Below are positions 36,573-48,900 of a stretch of 64,000 nucleotides of DNA, piece by piece; the first letter of the stretch is position 1, and each line of letters starts with the position of its first letter. The notes beneath the pieces are model-generated. The model did not search any database. It was not told where the DNA came from and saw nothing but the letters and a program-made list of their open reading frames with translations. A program made the position numbers and the translations under genes. This DNA is from Aphelocoma coerulescens (Eukaryota; Chordata; Aves; Passeriformes; Corvidae): positions 13,758,001-13,822,000 of the forward strand of contig NC_091017.1 of assembly GCF_041296385.1 (NCBI RefSeq). Direction: 5' to 3'.

Positions 36573-38019
36573 GTGAGCTGCAATACTGACAGTGTATGGA
36601 TCGACCTCCCATTTGGATATTTTTACCACTACAGAGTGCTAGCTCTTGTTTTATTATGTTCTCTGGTCCATTTTAAAATATTTACTTGCAAGTTTGCATG
36701 TAAATAAACAGCTGCTAAAGAACTTTGAGTCAGTTATAAAGTATTACATGTATGTTAAGGAATAAAATCTTGGATCAAAACCACTGCACTGCAGTAGATA
36801 ATTAACCTAAGCCTGTGAGGGAACTTTATCAGCTTAAATCAAAGGGCTTGTGACTTTGCAACAAAGGTTACCAGGCTGTGCACAGGGAAATGTTTCCTGG
36901 TGGACAATGCACAGCTTCTCACAGCTTCTCCTTATTTCCAGTTGCCAAACTCCACTGAGGAAATTCTTAAATGCATCACTGCCCACTATTAGACACACAT
37001 ACACTGTGTAAAGAAATATAAGTATATACTCTATCTAAATATTATATTTAATAATTATACACATAAATATAGCATTTAATGCATTCAATGCAGAGTCTCA
37101 CATATATGCAACCACAATATTGGAATTAATGTTGTAGGTAATTCATTGAATTTGGGTGACAAATGGTAGCCAGGGGAGAGGTGGAAAACAAAAGTTCTTT
37201 AATATTGCCTCTGCCTTGAACTGCAGCCTGCAGTATGAACAGACAAATAAATAGGGTGCCCAGAATGAGTTCAGGTTTTCGCAGTGTTCCTTCAGCATGA
37301 TTTTCTACCAGCTCTTTGGTAGAGATTATGTATTTCTCCAAGCTACAAATCACTTGGTCTTTCCAGCTACACACAACAATGTCTTGTCTTTATTGGATGT
37401 CTTGGCAAATTGGTTAATTAAGTCAGTACTAAAGCAAAATTCTGTGCAATCAGATTGTGACAAGGTATCACCTTGGTTGTGTCTTTCAGAATACACACCT
37501 GAAAAGCATTTGTCTGCAGTATCAGCTGTATCGGCTTCTGAACAGCCATTGCTTTTGCCTTTTAAAGAATGGGATGGGACTAATCATCTTCCTGTGGTAA
37601 CTACAAAGTCAATATCAATCAGACAGTAACTACAAATGATTTATGTTTACTATCACAGCTGTCATTTTTCTCCAGTCACTTCAGAGAGTGGATTTAGAAT
37701 TTTATTTTTACACTTTAAAAAAATTTTAGGTATTTTACATCACGTAATTGAACTTTTCTCTTGCATTATGTTCTGTAAATCTGGCATTTTAAAAACCCCA
37801 CATTGTTTATAGAGTGTGTGACATGAGATGCAGTTTTTATGTATCTATGTGATTTTATGATTTGTCAAATATGCTTGCTTGCCCCAAACATTTACCATAT
37901 GTATCTACACATGTAAACAATGTATCGGTAGTACCTTAGAATGCTGACTCTCTTTTTCAGCATAAACATGGTAGACACCTCCTTGTTTAGCCTAATGGTC
38001 ACTTTCTCTTCTGTTCTAG
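36573..38019. other. Probable intron before the first secure IL15 exon
   Basis: This is AT-rich sequence ending in a good polypyrimidine tract and AG (TTTCTCTTCTGTTCTAG, to 38019). A second AG ends at 37990 and would keep an open frame into the exon. The 110-codon frame at 37297-37629 lacks usable flanking splice sites and is not claimed. Confidence 0.45.
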
Positions 38020-38101
38020 TGCTTATGTACCAAAGACAGAAGCAGGTTATTGCAAGTGGGCAGCAGTTCTGAACGATTTGGAGAGGATCAAGACATCCGA
38101 A
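38020..38101 (+). CDS. IL15: IL15 exon: mature N-terminus and helix A
   Basis: The exon encodes AYVPKTEAGYC then KWAAVLNDLERIKTSE. PKTEA matches the mammalian cleavage region, and the Asp of NDLE corresponds to the receptor-beta-contacting Asp of helix A. The donor is GTAAGT at 38102. The first base (T) completes a codon begun in an upstream exon if the acceptor at 38018-38019 is used. If the AG at 37989-37990 is used instead, the exon starts at 37991 and adds PNGHFLFCSS in frame, whose CSSA resembles the mammalian CFSA just before PKTEA. Confidence 0.9.
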
Positions 38102-39916
38102 GTAAGTTCATAAAACAGTCAGCATTTAATCATAGAAGAAGATAATCAAGTATTTAGCACTGTACTCAGCTAAGAAGTGTGAGGGAGAGGGAAAGGGATG
38201 GTTTGTTAGCTAATGTTCATAATAATGTCCATAATTCCAAATCTTGTTTTCTTGTAGGATATTGATGTCAGTTTATACACTGCAAATGCAGATGAGGATG
38301 TAAGTAAACTTCACTTATGACCACAACTAATGTTTAATGTCATGGCTTCATTTCCTTACTAGAAAATTTCTCCTAAACCAGACTTGTTCTAATTTGATAA
38401 CTGTGTCTAAAATCAAATAATTTGCCTTGGAATAAATAGTTTTTCTAATCAAAGTGCCTATGATAAATTATGCAAGCAGGTATTAATTATTTTTATTTAG
38501 TCATCTGCTACTAAAATTAATCAATTAAAAAAGATGATCAAGGCCATGTTGGACGGGGCTTTGAGCAACCTGGCCTACAGAAAGGAGTCCCTGGGCATGG
38601 CAGAGATTGGAAGTACAGTATCTTTAAGATCCCTTCCAACCCAAACTATTCTGTGATTGCATGATTCAAAAATATTTTATCAAATGCTAAAATAATGCTG
38701 GTATTCATTTGTAATTTAAGGGAGCATGACCTCCTTACCAATTCTGAATTCAGATCTCTGAGTTAACATGTTAAAACTACTAAGAATAATATCAATTTAA
38801 TTCCACTATGTTTAGTTATATGCCAGGTTCCTATCCTAATTAATTATTTTCCTATGTTCTTCACTAAGACACTGTTTCACCTCATCTTAGCAAACTGCTT
38901 GGCCTTTTTGTTCTTAGCTTTCACAGCGCATCTCTGCAGATATTCAAATGTATTTGAACAGTAAGAAAAGATGCCCAGTATGTAAAATTCAGCCACTTTG
39001 TGGCTGATTTTATCTTAGATTATATCTCACTTATATCATATTTGTGTTTTAAATTGTATCATAAATTATGTCCTACATTCGCTTATTCCTTTTTAATCAC
39101 AAAACTATTGCAACTGCTTTTTTTTTTTTCAGGAAGAATGCCAAGAACTTGTAATGAGGTGCTTTTTCTTAGAGACAGCAGTGATTATTCAAGAATGTCG
39201 TATCAAAAATTGTAGTAAAACACAGGATGTATGGAACATATGGAAAAATGGAAATGAAAGCTTTGAAAAAAATAAGGTAAGTAACACCAACAGTCTGGAA
39301 AAAAGGCAGAAATACCTCTTTTTTACATAAAGAGTGGGATGGTAGAGATGAAAACTAGTGAGATTCCAGTAACCTGCACATGTAACAATGAAAAATCAGA
39401 GATAAGTGGTTTTTAGAAAAGCAGTTTCAGGATTCCCATCAAAGCAAATACTTTTGTGCATGCATACATATGTCAGGGTGTTTGAATGTGTGTGTATAAA
39501 TGACAGTTTGCAGCTTCAGTACCTGAAGTCAGATATATTAGACATATGCAGAAAAGTATCCTAATTTTCAGAGGGACAGTCATTTGCATCCTTCACTGAA
39601 GTGATGCACATCTCAAAGATGATCCTATTCAAAAAGAAGCCAGGAACTGCACAGACCATAATGACCATGGAAACCTCCACTAATGATTTCTGTAGCCATT
39701 ATCTGCATTGGAATTCTTCCCAAAAAGAGGGCAAAAAAATTAATTCTCTCTCAGGACAAATGGATCAGTATCCTGCTTTATTATTTGCATTTTGTTTTTC
39801 AGTTGACTTCCACAAAATCAGAAAAATGCAAAGAATGTGAAGAATATGAAGAAAAAAATTTTGCAGAATTTGTACAGAATTTTGTAAAGGTTATACAGAG
39901 GGATTGCAAACATTGA
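38020..39916 (+). CDS. IL15: Interleukin-15, mature-protein coding exons (5' end missing)
   Basis: IL-15 is a secreted four-helix cytokine presented by IL-15 receptor alpha to the beta/common-gamma receptor, supporting NK and memory CD8 T cells. Exons 38020-38101, 38258-38299, 39133-39276 and 39803-39916 join by GT-AG introns of 156, 833 and 526 bp into 126 residues plus stop; the last three junctions fall between codons. Family evidence: PKTEA at the mature N-terminus, helix A with NDLERIK, SLYTAN, a C-x6-C pair (C44, C51) before FFLE, KCKEC (C98, C101) before EEYEEKNFAEFVQNFVKVIQ. These give the two canonical disulfides C44-C98 and C51-C101, and the helix-D glutamine is kept. Four further cysteines (C11, C63, C68, C124) are absent from the mammalian pattern. 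Sequons are NCS (N67) and NES (N82). The leader peptide exons are not securely located, so the protein is incomplete at its start. Confidence 0.93.
38258..38299 (+). CDS. IL15: IL15 short exon, A-B loop
   Basis: A 42-bp exon encoding DIDVSLYTANADED, flanked by CTTGTAG and GTAAGT, both phase 0. SLYTAN aligns with the TLYTES segment of mammalian IL-15. It is too short to be found as an open frame alone; the splice sites and the family match define it. Confidence 0.9.
38541..38667 (+). mobile_element. CR1 LINE 3' fragment in an IL15 intron
   Basis: About 125 bases of CR1 3' end: GGCCATGTTGGACGGGGCTT, TTGAGCAACCTGG, TCCCTTCCAACCCAAACTAT and a decayed ATTCTGTGATT tail. It is 5'-truncated in the same orientation as the gene, within the 833-bp intron (38300-39132). 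It does not disturb either splice site. Confidence 0.92.
39133..39276 (+). CDS. IL15: IL15 exon: helices B and C
   Basis: A 144-bp, phase 0-0 exon of 48 codons, preceded by a long T tract and CAG, followed by GTAAGT. It carries the first two canonical cysteines in EECQELVMRC with FFLE after them (the Glu being the receptor-contacting position in mammals), two extra cysteines in QECRIKNC, and both N-glycosylation sequons. The C-terminal part, with two Trp in DVWNIWKNG, is unlike mammalian IL-15, as expected in this variable stretch. Confidence 0.92.
39803..39916 (+). CDS. IL15: IL15 last coding exon: helix D and stop
   Basis: The acceptor TTGTTTTTCAG ends at 39802. The exon encodes 37 residues ending at TGA (39914-39916): LTSTKSEKCKECEEYEEK then NFAEFVQNFVKVIQRDCKH. 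The CKEC-EE-EEKN-EF-Q-FV pattern is the IL-15 signature; the helix-D Gln that contacts the common gamma chain is present. The tail RDCKH replaces the mammalian end and adds a cysteine. Confidence 0.94.
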   Translation: MTSTKSEKCKECEEYEEKNFAEFVQNFVKVIQRDCKH

Positions 39917-39985
39917 CCAAAAGACACAAGCTGGGAAACAAGATTCTTACATGAACATCTTCAGAGAAATTAGATTATCACCAAA

Positions 39986-39991
39986 AATAAA
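39986..39991 (+). terminator. Candidate IL15 polyadenylation signal
   Basis: AATAAA lies 70 bases after the IL15 stop, which would give a very short 3' UTR. Further AATAAA words occur about 1 kb downstream (for example near 40981), so a longer 3' UTR containing ATTTA-type elements (around 40110) is equally possible. Confidence 0.4.
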
Positions 39992-42900
39992 CTGGAAAAA
40001 GAGCACAATTTACAATCCTCTTGGCTATCTCTTAGTATATCTATTTCTACTGTGGTTTTCAGGTAAAATCAATTACTTCTTCTACTCAAGAACTCAAAGT
40101 CAAAAGTTAGAATATTTATTTAAAGACTCTTCCTTGCCCTTTCCCCCTTTTGTACAATGCTAGCGTAAGGGCATTAAAAATTATCTCCAGTCTTCTCACA
40201 GAAGGTAAAGCTGGTGCTTGGTTCTGCTGTCCAATGACAACATGTTTTGTTCCTTCATTTGTTACCTCTAATATGACTTTATTCATTAATGTAATGACTA
40301 CAATTCCTTTATCAGTTACCATAGATTTCAATCGAAATTTCAACCAAAGGAATGTTAATTTCATTCTCTGAACAAAGGAGGTGACCAAGTCTTTTATGCA
40401 CTTAAAAAAACCCCAAAACTATGTGGTAGAAATCTTTCCTGTGAAGTAGGGTTCATAACTTTAGTCTCCTTTTGGGAAAGAACTTTGAAGGCACGAATCA
40501 CTTTTGACCAGTTACTGGAAATCATAACTATATTTCTATGACTCAATGCAGTCACCTGTCCTCTGGTATTTCTGCTATGTTGCCCAGTCTTCTTTGGGCT
40601 CTTTCTAAACTAACTGCTTTCCTCATGATTCATATCCATGTCATACCAGCTGCCATCCATAATAAGTAATTCTTTTCTCCAGGCACCTCCATTTCTCTAT
40701 CTTAACTGATAAATGGCTGAGTCATTCAGCTGTCCACTTACCAGGAAGGAAGTCTCAATCTCATTACGGCAGCAAACACACTGCCTGCTTCTCTCTTATT
40801 GTTGGGATGCTCCCAACAGTTAATCTTTAGCACTCTGAGGAGATGAATCTCTAAACTGCAAGAGGAAGAACATAAATGTGAGCATGTGGGATGTCATCTT
40901 CCAGGGGACTTGTAGACAGACAAGTTGGTAAATTCATAAGCACATTGATATCAGCATTAATCACTGGTAGACATATCACAAAATAAATAAATTATTTGCC
41001 ACCACAAAACATCAACAACAGAAGTGTTTATTACGTAGTTTGGATGAGATAAAATGGTCCTACATTTTAAATTTTTCCTTAATTCAGTGGTATGCACTGA
41101 ATATGATTTCCCTTCCTGATGTCATATGCACAGGAAAGGTAACACCAAATTACAACTTCAGTCAAAGAGATAAAGGGACTTTCCTTATTTCTAGCTTTGA
41201 GAGAACAGCATTATACTCATGATGGGAGAACCAAAGAGCTGCTTTGCTCAGAGTTTTCTTTATCTTGACCATTTTGAAAATAAATTTACTGATTAATTTT
41301 ATTTTGTTTTTCACTAACACATTTACCAGTGGCAAATATTTTAAATACTGTGAATTTGTCTTTTCAAAGAATATTGCTAAGTCTGTGACCCCTCAGCTTG
41401 TCACCCTGTTAGCCACTTTCTGTTGGACACTGGCCATATCCCTTTTATTTCATTTTACCTCCACCTGGTCCAGGTGCATATTCTGGAATGAAAAGAGGCC
41501 ATTTTCTAATCTGTCCAACATTTCTCCTAGGGCTTACTTTTTCCTGAGAGCTAAGCAGCCAGCTTTACTACATCCTGAATCCAATGGTTATAATAAATGG
41601 TCTGATTGATATAAAGGGTGGACTAAATTAAGGCCAGCTTGTTATTTGTTTGGGATTTTGTTTGGGTTTTTTTTTAATTAGGAAATTCATATGCATTCCA
41701 GAGGAAAAACATGGACACATCTGATCTGACTACTTAGTCCTGTAGGCAGAACAGTAAAAACTGATTCAGAATGGCTACTTCTGAAGTAAACATCCCCAGA
41801 TTGAAGAAGGTATTTCTTCTACACAAGTTTTGAGTTATTTGTGTGGCATTTACTAGCTAATATTTTCCACCTGCTGTTGGCAAAAAGTAAGGAAAAGATT
41901 AATACCGTATTTTCTCCAATTAATCCTGCTCAGTTTGGGGACTAAGGTGACTCACGGCAGAGTGTTTCTATGAACAGAAAGAACAATAACTCTACCTTTT
42001 GACATTAGAAGAGAAGAAAAAAGCTCTTCCACAGAAGTTTTGGACTACATAGTTCTGTGTTCCTGACTTTGCAATAATTTAAAATCTGCTTTTCCTTTCC
42101 ATTCCTACTACTTAGTATCCACATTTCTTTTCTATATCCTAACAGGACAATGCAAGTAGCATTATCCTGTCTGACATCCTCTGCCTTCTTGTTTTAGTGG
42201 ACCCTGAAGATAAATATGAGTTGTTCATCCATAGAATGTTGCCTCTAGTGTCTCCCAAATGTTCAAGCACCTGTTGATCGTCTGCTGTTCAGATGATTTC
42301 ACAGACATTTTAAATTCTGAACTACAGATACATTTCTTGTTGGGATCTTCACTGTTTCTAGGAAAATATAAAAGAAGGAATTCTTTGCATGCAGTGAGAT
42401 AGCTGGGGGATCAACAGCAAATTCAGATTATCCATCTTGTTCATATGGTTACGTGAGCAAAATAATAGTAAAGAAATGTACTTTAAGCAGCTCCATGGAG
42501 CAAAAGCTCAGAGAGGCAATGAATATTTGAGTCAGCCAGCCCAATGTACAGTGGTAACACTTACAAAGGAGGGCAAACAGTGTATTTGAGATATATATAG
42601 CTATATAGTATATATAGATATCAACAGGCATTCTCCATGGATAAAGCACTGTTTCAGCTGCTTCAACCTTCAACCAAGGGTTCAGGTTCAAGGTTAATAG
42701 CACCCAAGGTGGGTAGTTACTGTAGAAACCAGAACATTCCAAGTACATCAATTACACACACAGTTGTTGTTAACTCATTTGTCCAGGCAGCTGCATCATA
42801 GTTACTGTGGCTCTGCTGTCCACTAACCCCAGACTAAGAGCCCTGTCATCCTAGTGAATCTTTTTCTCTGACTCTAAACCCTTTTCTATTTTAATGTGGG

Positions 42901-45900
42901 CAACACCCCAACAAAATGAAGCTCTTAATATTTAGTTGCATTTCTCATAGGAATAATATGGAACAAATATATAGGAACAATATGATAATAAAGTAACCTG
43001 AGATTAGCCTAGTTGTATTATCAACAACTCCTGTATCACAAGACTTGCCCTCATCACAGTTATACTGAAAGGTGACTGAGCTGCCAGCCCCTTCCTTGTA
43101 GTATCAGAAACACAGGGAACATGAAACATCCACTACAGGAATGAGAGCAAAAAGGAGGAAGGAAAATGAGTGAAAGCCTCCTTAAATGATAACAGTGAAA
43201 GCAAAATTATTCCAACTCACTGTGAATCAACTGAACCACATCTTTCTGAGCAGCAGAATTCAGCAAGGGGCTGGATGAAAATATGGAAATTTGCCTGCAA
43301 TTGGAAAGTTCAACAGTAAATTTCAAAGAGTACTTCCCAGAACTGCAGTCAAATCATTCATGTCTTCGTCTTAACAGGAACTAAAGGCAGCTTTCTTTGG
43401 ACATTCCTGTCCTGAGTCTCTGAGTCAAGGTCATAATAGGATATCTTGGCAGGAGAATTAAGAATGTGAGAACGAATTTGCTGCTCAGAACAAGTGGATC
43501 AAATCAAAGCAAGAGACACAAATTTCATTGTATCTTCAAGTCGATATTGGTGTTCTTGAGAATAGAAATAATATTAATTTTTTATCCAAAGTGGCCTTCA
43601 CTTGCAGCTTATACATATGAAGGCAAAACTTAGTAGCAATAGGAACAGCATCACATGCTGGAATTTCTGTACAGCATCAGGAGAGTGATCAGCATGACAC
43701 TGAGCCGTACTTAAAAGGGACATTCTGTAATGTCTAAAGGGTTATATCTTCTCTAGAGGCAGAGAAGAAACAAACTTTGCTCATATGAACTCTGTGGAAT
43801 TTTACTCTCATGCACTTAGGGAGGAAAAGAAAGCCATAAATGAGCAAGCTAAGCATTTTTTCAACAAAAAGTTCAAATCAGCACCTTGAAACCATCTCCT
43901 TCCAACTATTTTCCTTCAAACAATGTCAGAGAATTCACCTCTTCTTATCAAAAGGCTTAATTAAGCCAATAACACCTTAAATAAAGACAAAAGGAAATAA
44001 ATACATTTCATAACCTCACCCTCTTCTACATGATTATTAGATGTGGTATTTTCTTGACCAAGTCAAGCCAACCAGGAATCAATTGGCTTTGTAAAAATGG
44101 GGGAAAAGATGAGGCAATACAATAAAGAATGAAAAATCTGCTTAGATGACTGACTTACCTCTGCCATGACATAAGCACCTCACTACCTCTAAAAGTTAAA
44201 AATATATAGGAGGAAAAGGAGTGAAGTTAGAACATAAACAGAAATCAGGGGGTTTTCTGGGAATTTTCTTGATAAATACCAAAGGCTAAAAAAGCTTATT
44301 TTAACTTTAACATACAAATTACTATCTTATACTGCTTCTCTTCCTTCTGAGTCTGAATCAGATTTTCAGAGATGAATGGTGACTACTGGGTAAAAGCTTT
44401 AAAATCTCAGGCAGATGGTGAATTGGGAAGGAAGCAGCCAAAGAAATATCAGGAGTTATCTAATGTGTGAGGCATAATCTTTAGAACGTGTTCCCATAAA
44501 CAAAATAAAAGAATTGAGTCATCCTGGATTAATTGATTAGAGTCCCTTTGTAAAAACATATCCAACAGGAATGGATCATGACAGTTCCTATCAATTCTGA
44601 TGCTATGTCACCTAAGGAAAGAACTGAATCTTTCATCCTATTCCTTCAAAATCTGATATTCATAGGGAACATAAAAGTGTTTATATTCCAGTGGGATGTG
44701 TCCACAGTTCCTTCAAATTTCTAAACCTGAATATTTATTTAAGATTTATCTTGTAACACAGTCTCTCATTGTATTCGAATTCCCTAGGCAAGGAAAAACA
44801 ACAGCGTGGTTTCACCTCCAGACTGTAATTCCACAAAGTCTTCAGCCATACAAATTTTGCCCCTTTTTTCTTTTCCTAGTGGGACTTAATACTCCTCAGG
44901 GCTTTCCACTTCAGTATACACAGAACTGTTTCTAATGTACTGCTTTTACAAGTTTTAGTAAAGGAAAACAAAGAACTGCAAGTAACTTCTTCTAAGTCAA
45001 GATGCTTTCTTGAAATCAAATTTTAAAATACATTGACAGTGTTGCTGAAAGAACCTTCATTAGACCCAAATACTGTATTTTGTTGTCAGGTGAACAGAAG
45101 CCATCAGCTTGCAGGTTTTTTTTATTTAATGTCTTTCAGGAAACAACTGCATTCCGTTTTTCAAGATGAAATATTGTATGTCAGTAATCCTTACAGAACC
45201 TTAATGGCCGCTCTACAACACACGACAGACCTCGATAAAGTGACAAAAGAGAATTTAAGAGAAATTTAAAATATACTTATGTCATTGAAATATGACACAA
45301 ACAATGATAACATTAATTGAAACAGTGTGTCTATGTCACAGATAAAACTGAGAAATCATTCTTTTTAAAAGTTGCTTTTCCCAGCTCTTCTAAGAGTCAC
45401 ATACTCCCTGCAGTTAACTGGAAATCTATAGTCTTGCAGTAATACAGGACATATTAGTAATCCCAGCTCGGGGGTCTTTTGAGCCATTAGTTTCCCAATG
45501 AGCCAGAATTTTCTCTATCAAGAAAAGAAAAAATCTAATATTTTTTATGATTGGTAGAATCTACTGTTTTTCAATGCAGTACTGAGAAGCCAAACCATAC
45601 TTCTGGTCAATCTCAAGGCATTCAGGTCAGTGTATTCAGTCTGTAGTACCTGGAACTCCCCTGTCCTCTGAGGCAGTGATACTGAATAGCAGGTGTTAAT
45701 CATAAGCCATTATAACAGCTGGGAATTCCTTCTCCTCATTAACCTTAATTGTGGCTTTTAAAATCATATTTTCCAAGAATCTTCTTTTTAATTTATTAGT
45801 TGAAGATAACAAATGAGAAATTACATTTCCTTTGGTTGTTCCTTTGGCAAGCTTGCTACAACTAATTCAAAGAAAATTAGATCATTATGAATAATTTCTG

Positions 45901-48900
45901 CAACTTTTTTCTATAACAAGCTTCGTACTTTCATGCATCATTTGACATTTTAAAGTTTTAACTGAAGTCTTCAGACAACATTTCTCTCTCTTATAATTCC
46001 TACTACAGGACAGTGACCAGGCTTTATTTTACCCCAGACAATCTTCCTAGCAGTAGGTATCAGTCATTTGGATAAGTTAACTTAACCAAAATCCCTTGGC
46101 TGTAGGGTAGTTTTATCAAATTGCATAATTCCTTTTTAGGACCTCATCCTCCAGTATTTTATACCACTAATAAATTATGAAGATCTATTTGGGACAACTT
46201 AGACAGAATTCAGTGAATTTCTGAAGTTGTTTGTAAGTTTTAAGTTCTCCAGCTATAACAGATAAGATGCAGATGTTAAGCACTGGCTTAAAGACCTAAA
46301 TGGGGTGTTTTTTGTCAGTTTTATGTCCCCTTTTTTCCCCATCGTGACCTTCTGGGATCTTCTGGAAGCACAGATAATTCTGGATAGTCAGTGACTTATT
46401 TCAGCAGTGGTGAAGGAATCTTAAGCAGACAAACTTCCACAAAGGGGGCATCAGAGCTGGGACATAAGCTTCCGCAGATAACATGTTTGTATAGGGTCTC
46501 AGTTATCTGGTGACTGACAGTAAGTCAAGCTACGGAAATGATGCCCTGTCCTCCTCAGTGCACAGGGAAAGGCACCATCACCAGCAGCAAGTGGCTCTTT
46601 GGAAACAGCTATTGAGAAGCCATAATTTCTGTCTCTGTGCAGCGGAGCTCCCGGAAGTCCCACTACCAGCCAAGTAGGATGGTGATGATAGCTGTGAGAC
46701 TATCTTGGAACATGGTGTTTATACAGAACATTTTCTTCCAGGAAAGCTGCCTTGAAATAAAAATTTCAAAGCTGTGTTCTCTGGACTTTATGAAAGGCCT
46801 CTATGCATATACAAATAAAAAGAAAGGCTGGGGAGGCCAACAGGCACAGCACAGCCTATTTGGGCTTGGCCACATGAATTAATGAGTCTGCATTTAGTCC
46901 CAGAAAGCAAGGAGCAATTTTAAGCTGTATTGACCTAAAGTGACAGGACAAAAATAATAGCATTGTTGACAAATATGCTATAAGAGAGGATGAAGGCATA
47001 GAAAGTATTCTTTTTCCCTCTGGTCCTTGAAGTTATTCCAAACACTAAATATTAAAGTTGACAGTATTTGGAATTTAACACTCATATATCTGTGACTCCT
47101 CTCACTAAGCTGTTACCTGCATCTTCCAAGTCTGCACACCAGGACCAACTCAAGGAGTACTGTATGTTGAAACCAGAGCATTCTTTCTCCCTGACCAGCC
47201 ACAAGTAGCATTTCAAGTGCAAACCAACTCAGTAATGGTAATCTCTAACACCTAAAGTACTCTGTAACCACCACAATCATCCAAACTCTGGGAAACTGAG
47301 GAAGAAGATAATGCACAGCTGTTTTCTTAGCTGCATATCATGCCCCTGAATGCTAAGACTAGCAAATCTCAAGGTTCTGAGATAAAGGAAGTAAGAACTA
47401 AGTAACATATTCACTGTTTACAATGCCAACCCGTGCTGGGAATACTTTTGTTTATTAATGATAAAAAAACAAGAGCTGCCTATACCCTTCCCACCTTCTT
47501 GATTCATGGTAAAAAGCATTGTATGTGCTTCCTTCTACAGCCCTCTTCTCTTTAAGGGAGTTACACTTCGCACAATAGTTAGGACATGGGGACATATGTT
47601 GTAACTTGTAACTTGAACAGTGCAGCTGGACAATATTTCTGCAAAGAAAAGGTGTTTACTTCAAACAATATTCTCTCACAGCTGTTGCTACAACAAAAGC
47701 ATTTCAAGAGAGCTCAGAAATCTAATCATGCTTCATTATTGGTTGTTTTCTGGTTTGTAAGCAGAGTTGCAAATAACTTTTTTTTACTTGAAAATATTTT
47801 CTGCCAGAAACTTATTGCATCTTCAGAAACAGTGTTTGAAGCAACTTAAGCTGAAGGTTTATTATGAGTCTACTGATGTTATTGTAAAAAGAGAATAAAT
47901 ATTTTTTGTCAAAAATCATGTAGCGAAGTAGTTTGCATTTTTCACAATTCCTAGGAAAATACCTTGTGGCATATAAAGAGTATAGATTATATTCTCAAAC
48001 TTTCTCAGTACTTGAGGGAAATTTACAGTGTTTTTATTCTCTACTCCAAAAAGTATTACTGGAATTTTCAACTTTCACTATCTTCAAACAAACAAAAAAA
48101 GGCAACTTAAAGTAAGTCAATAATGGTTCTCAGTCAATCCAGAAAAACTGGCTCAACAGTAAAAATCTTGGCTGTATCTAAAGCCATTAAGAATTTTCCA
48201 ATCCTTGTGTAAATGTAAAACTCAATCTCCTTTGAATACAAGTGTTTCTTGTAGATTTTTTCCAAGATTGCTCAAATACTATCTGATATGTACCTTTGGC
48301 AATAGTTCTACAATGGATTGTAAACTCATTCTTGTTTTGCAAATATAATGGTAAAATCCACATTGTGCTTGAAATTTCTTGTATTTTTCCTTGATGAAAG
48401 ACCTGAAAGTGCTTTTTACTAATTAAAATCAGAGATGTGAGTTGTCCAAAATATATACAAGTGCTTTTAGAATCAAAGGAGATTTAACTCCATTTTTATT
48501 CCATATACAAATACTCAAAACTTTCTCAGAATATATTCTAACGGGGGAACGTTACTGTAAAACATAAGTCTGAATTTTTATAACTTCTCTGTAATCATTT
48601 CAAGAGTTAGAAATTCAATATAACACTTTTGCTGAGGGTAGAGGGTTAAATAAAGAATAAAGAGAAAATTTTAAAAAATTGATAAGCAAAATAAATTATT
48701 TGAACATGAGCCAGATGACTATAATTTAATTTTAGTTTTGTATATTACTAATTTTTTTGTCTTATCATCTTCCTTATAGTCTCCCTTCCAGCATTTCTTT
48801 GAGTTAGGCTTTAGGCTTTTACAGAAAACCCTTAAAGCATATGGTTACACCTTCAGGGTTAGATCATGACTCCAGGACACAGCCTTTCATTTGGGTTGTG

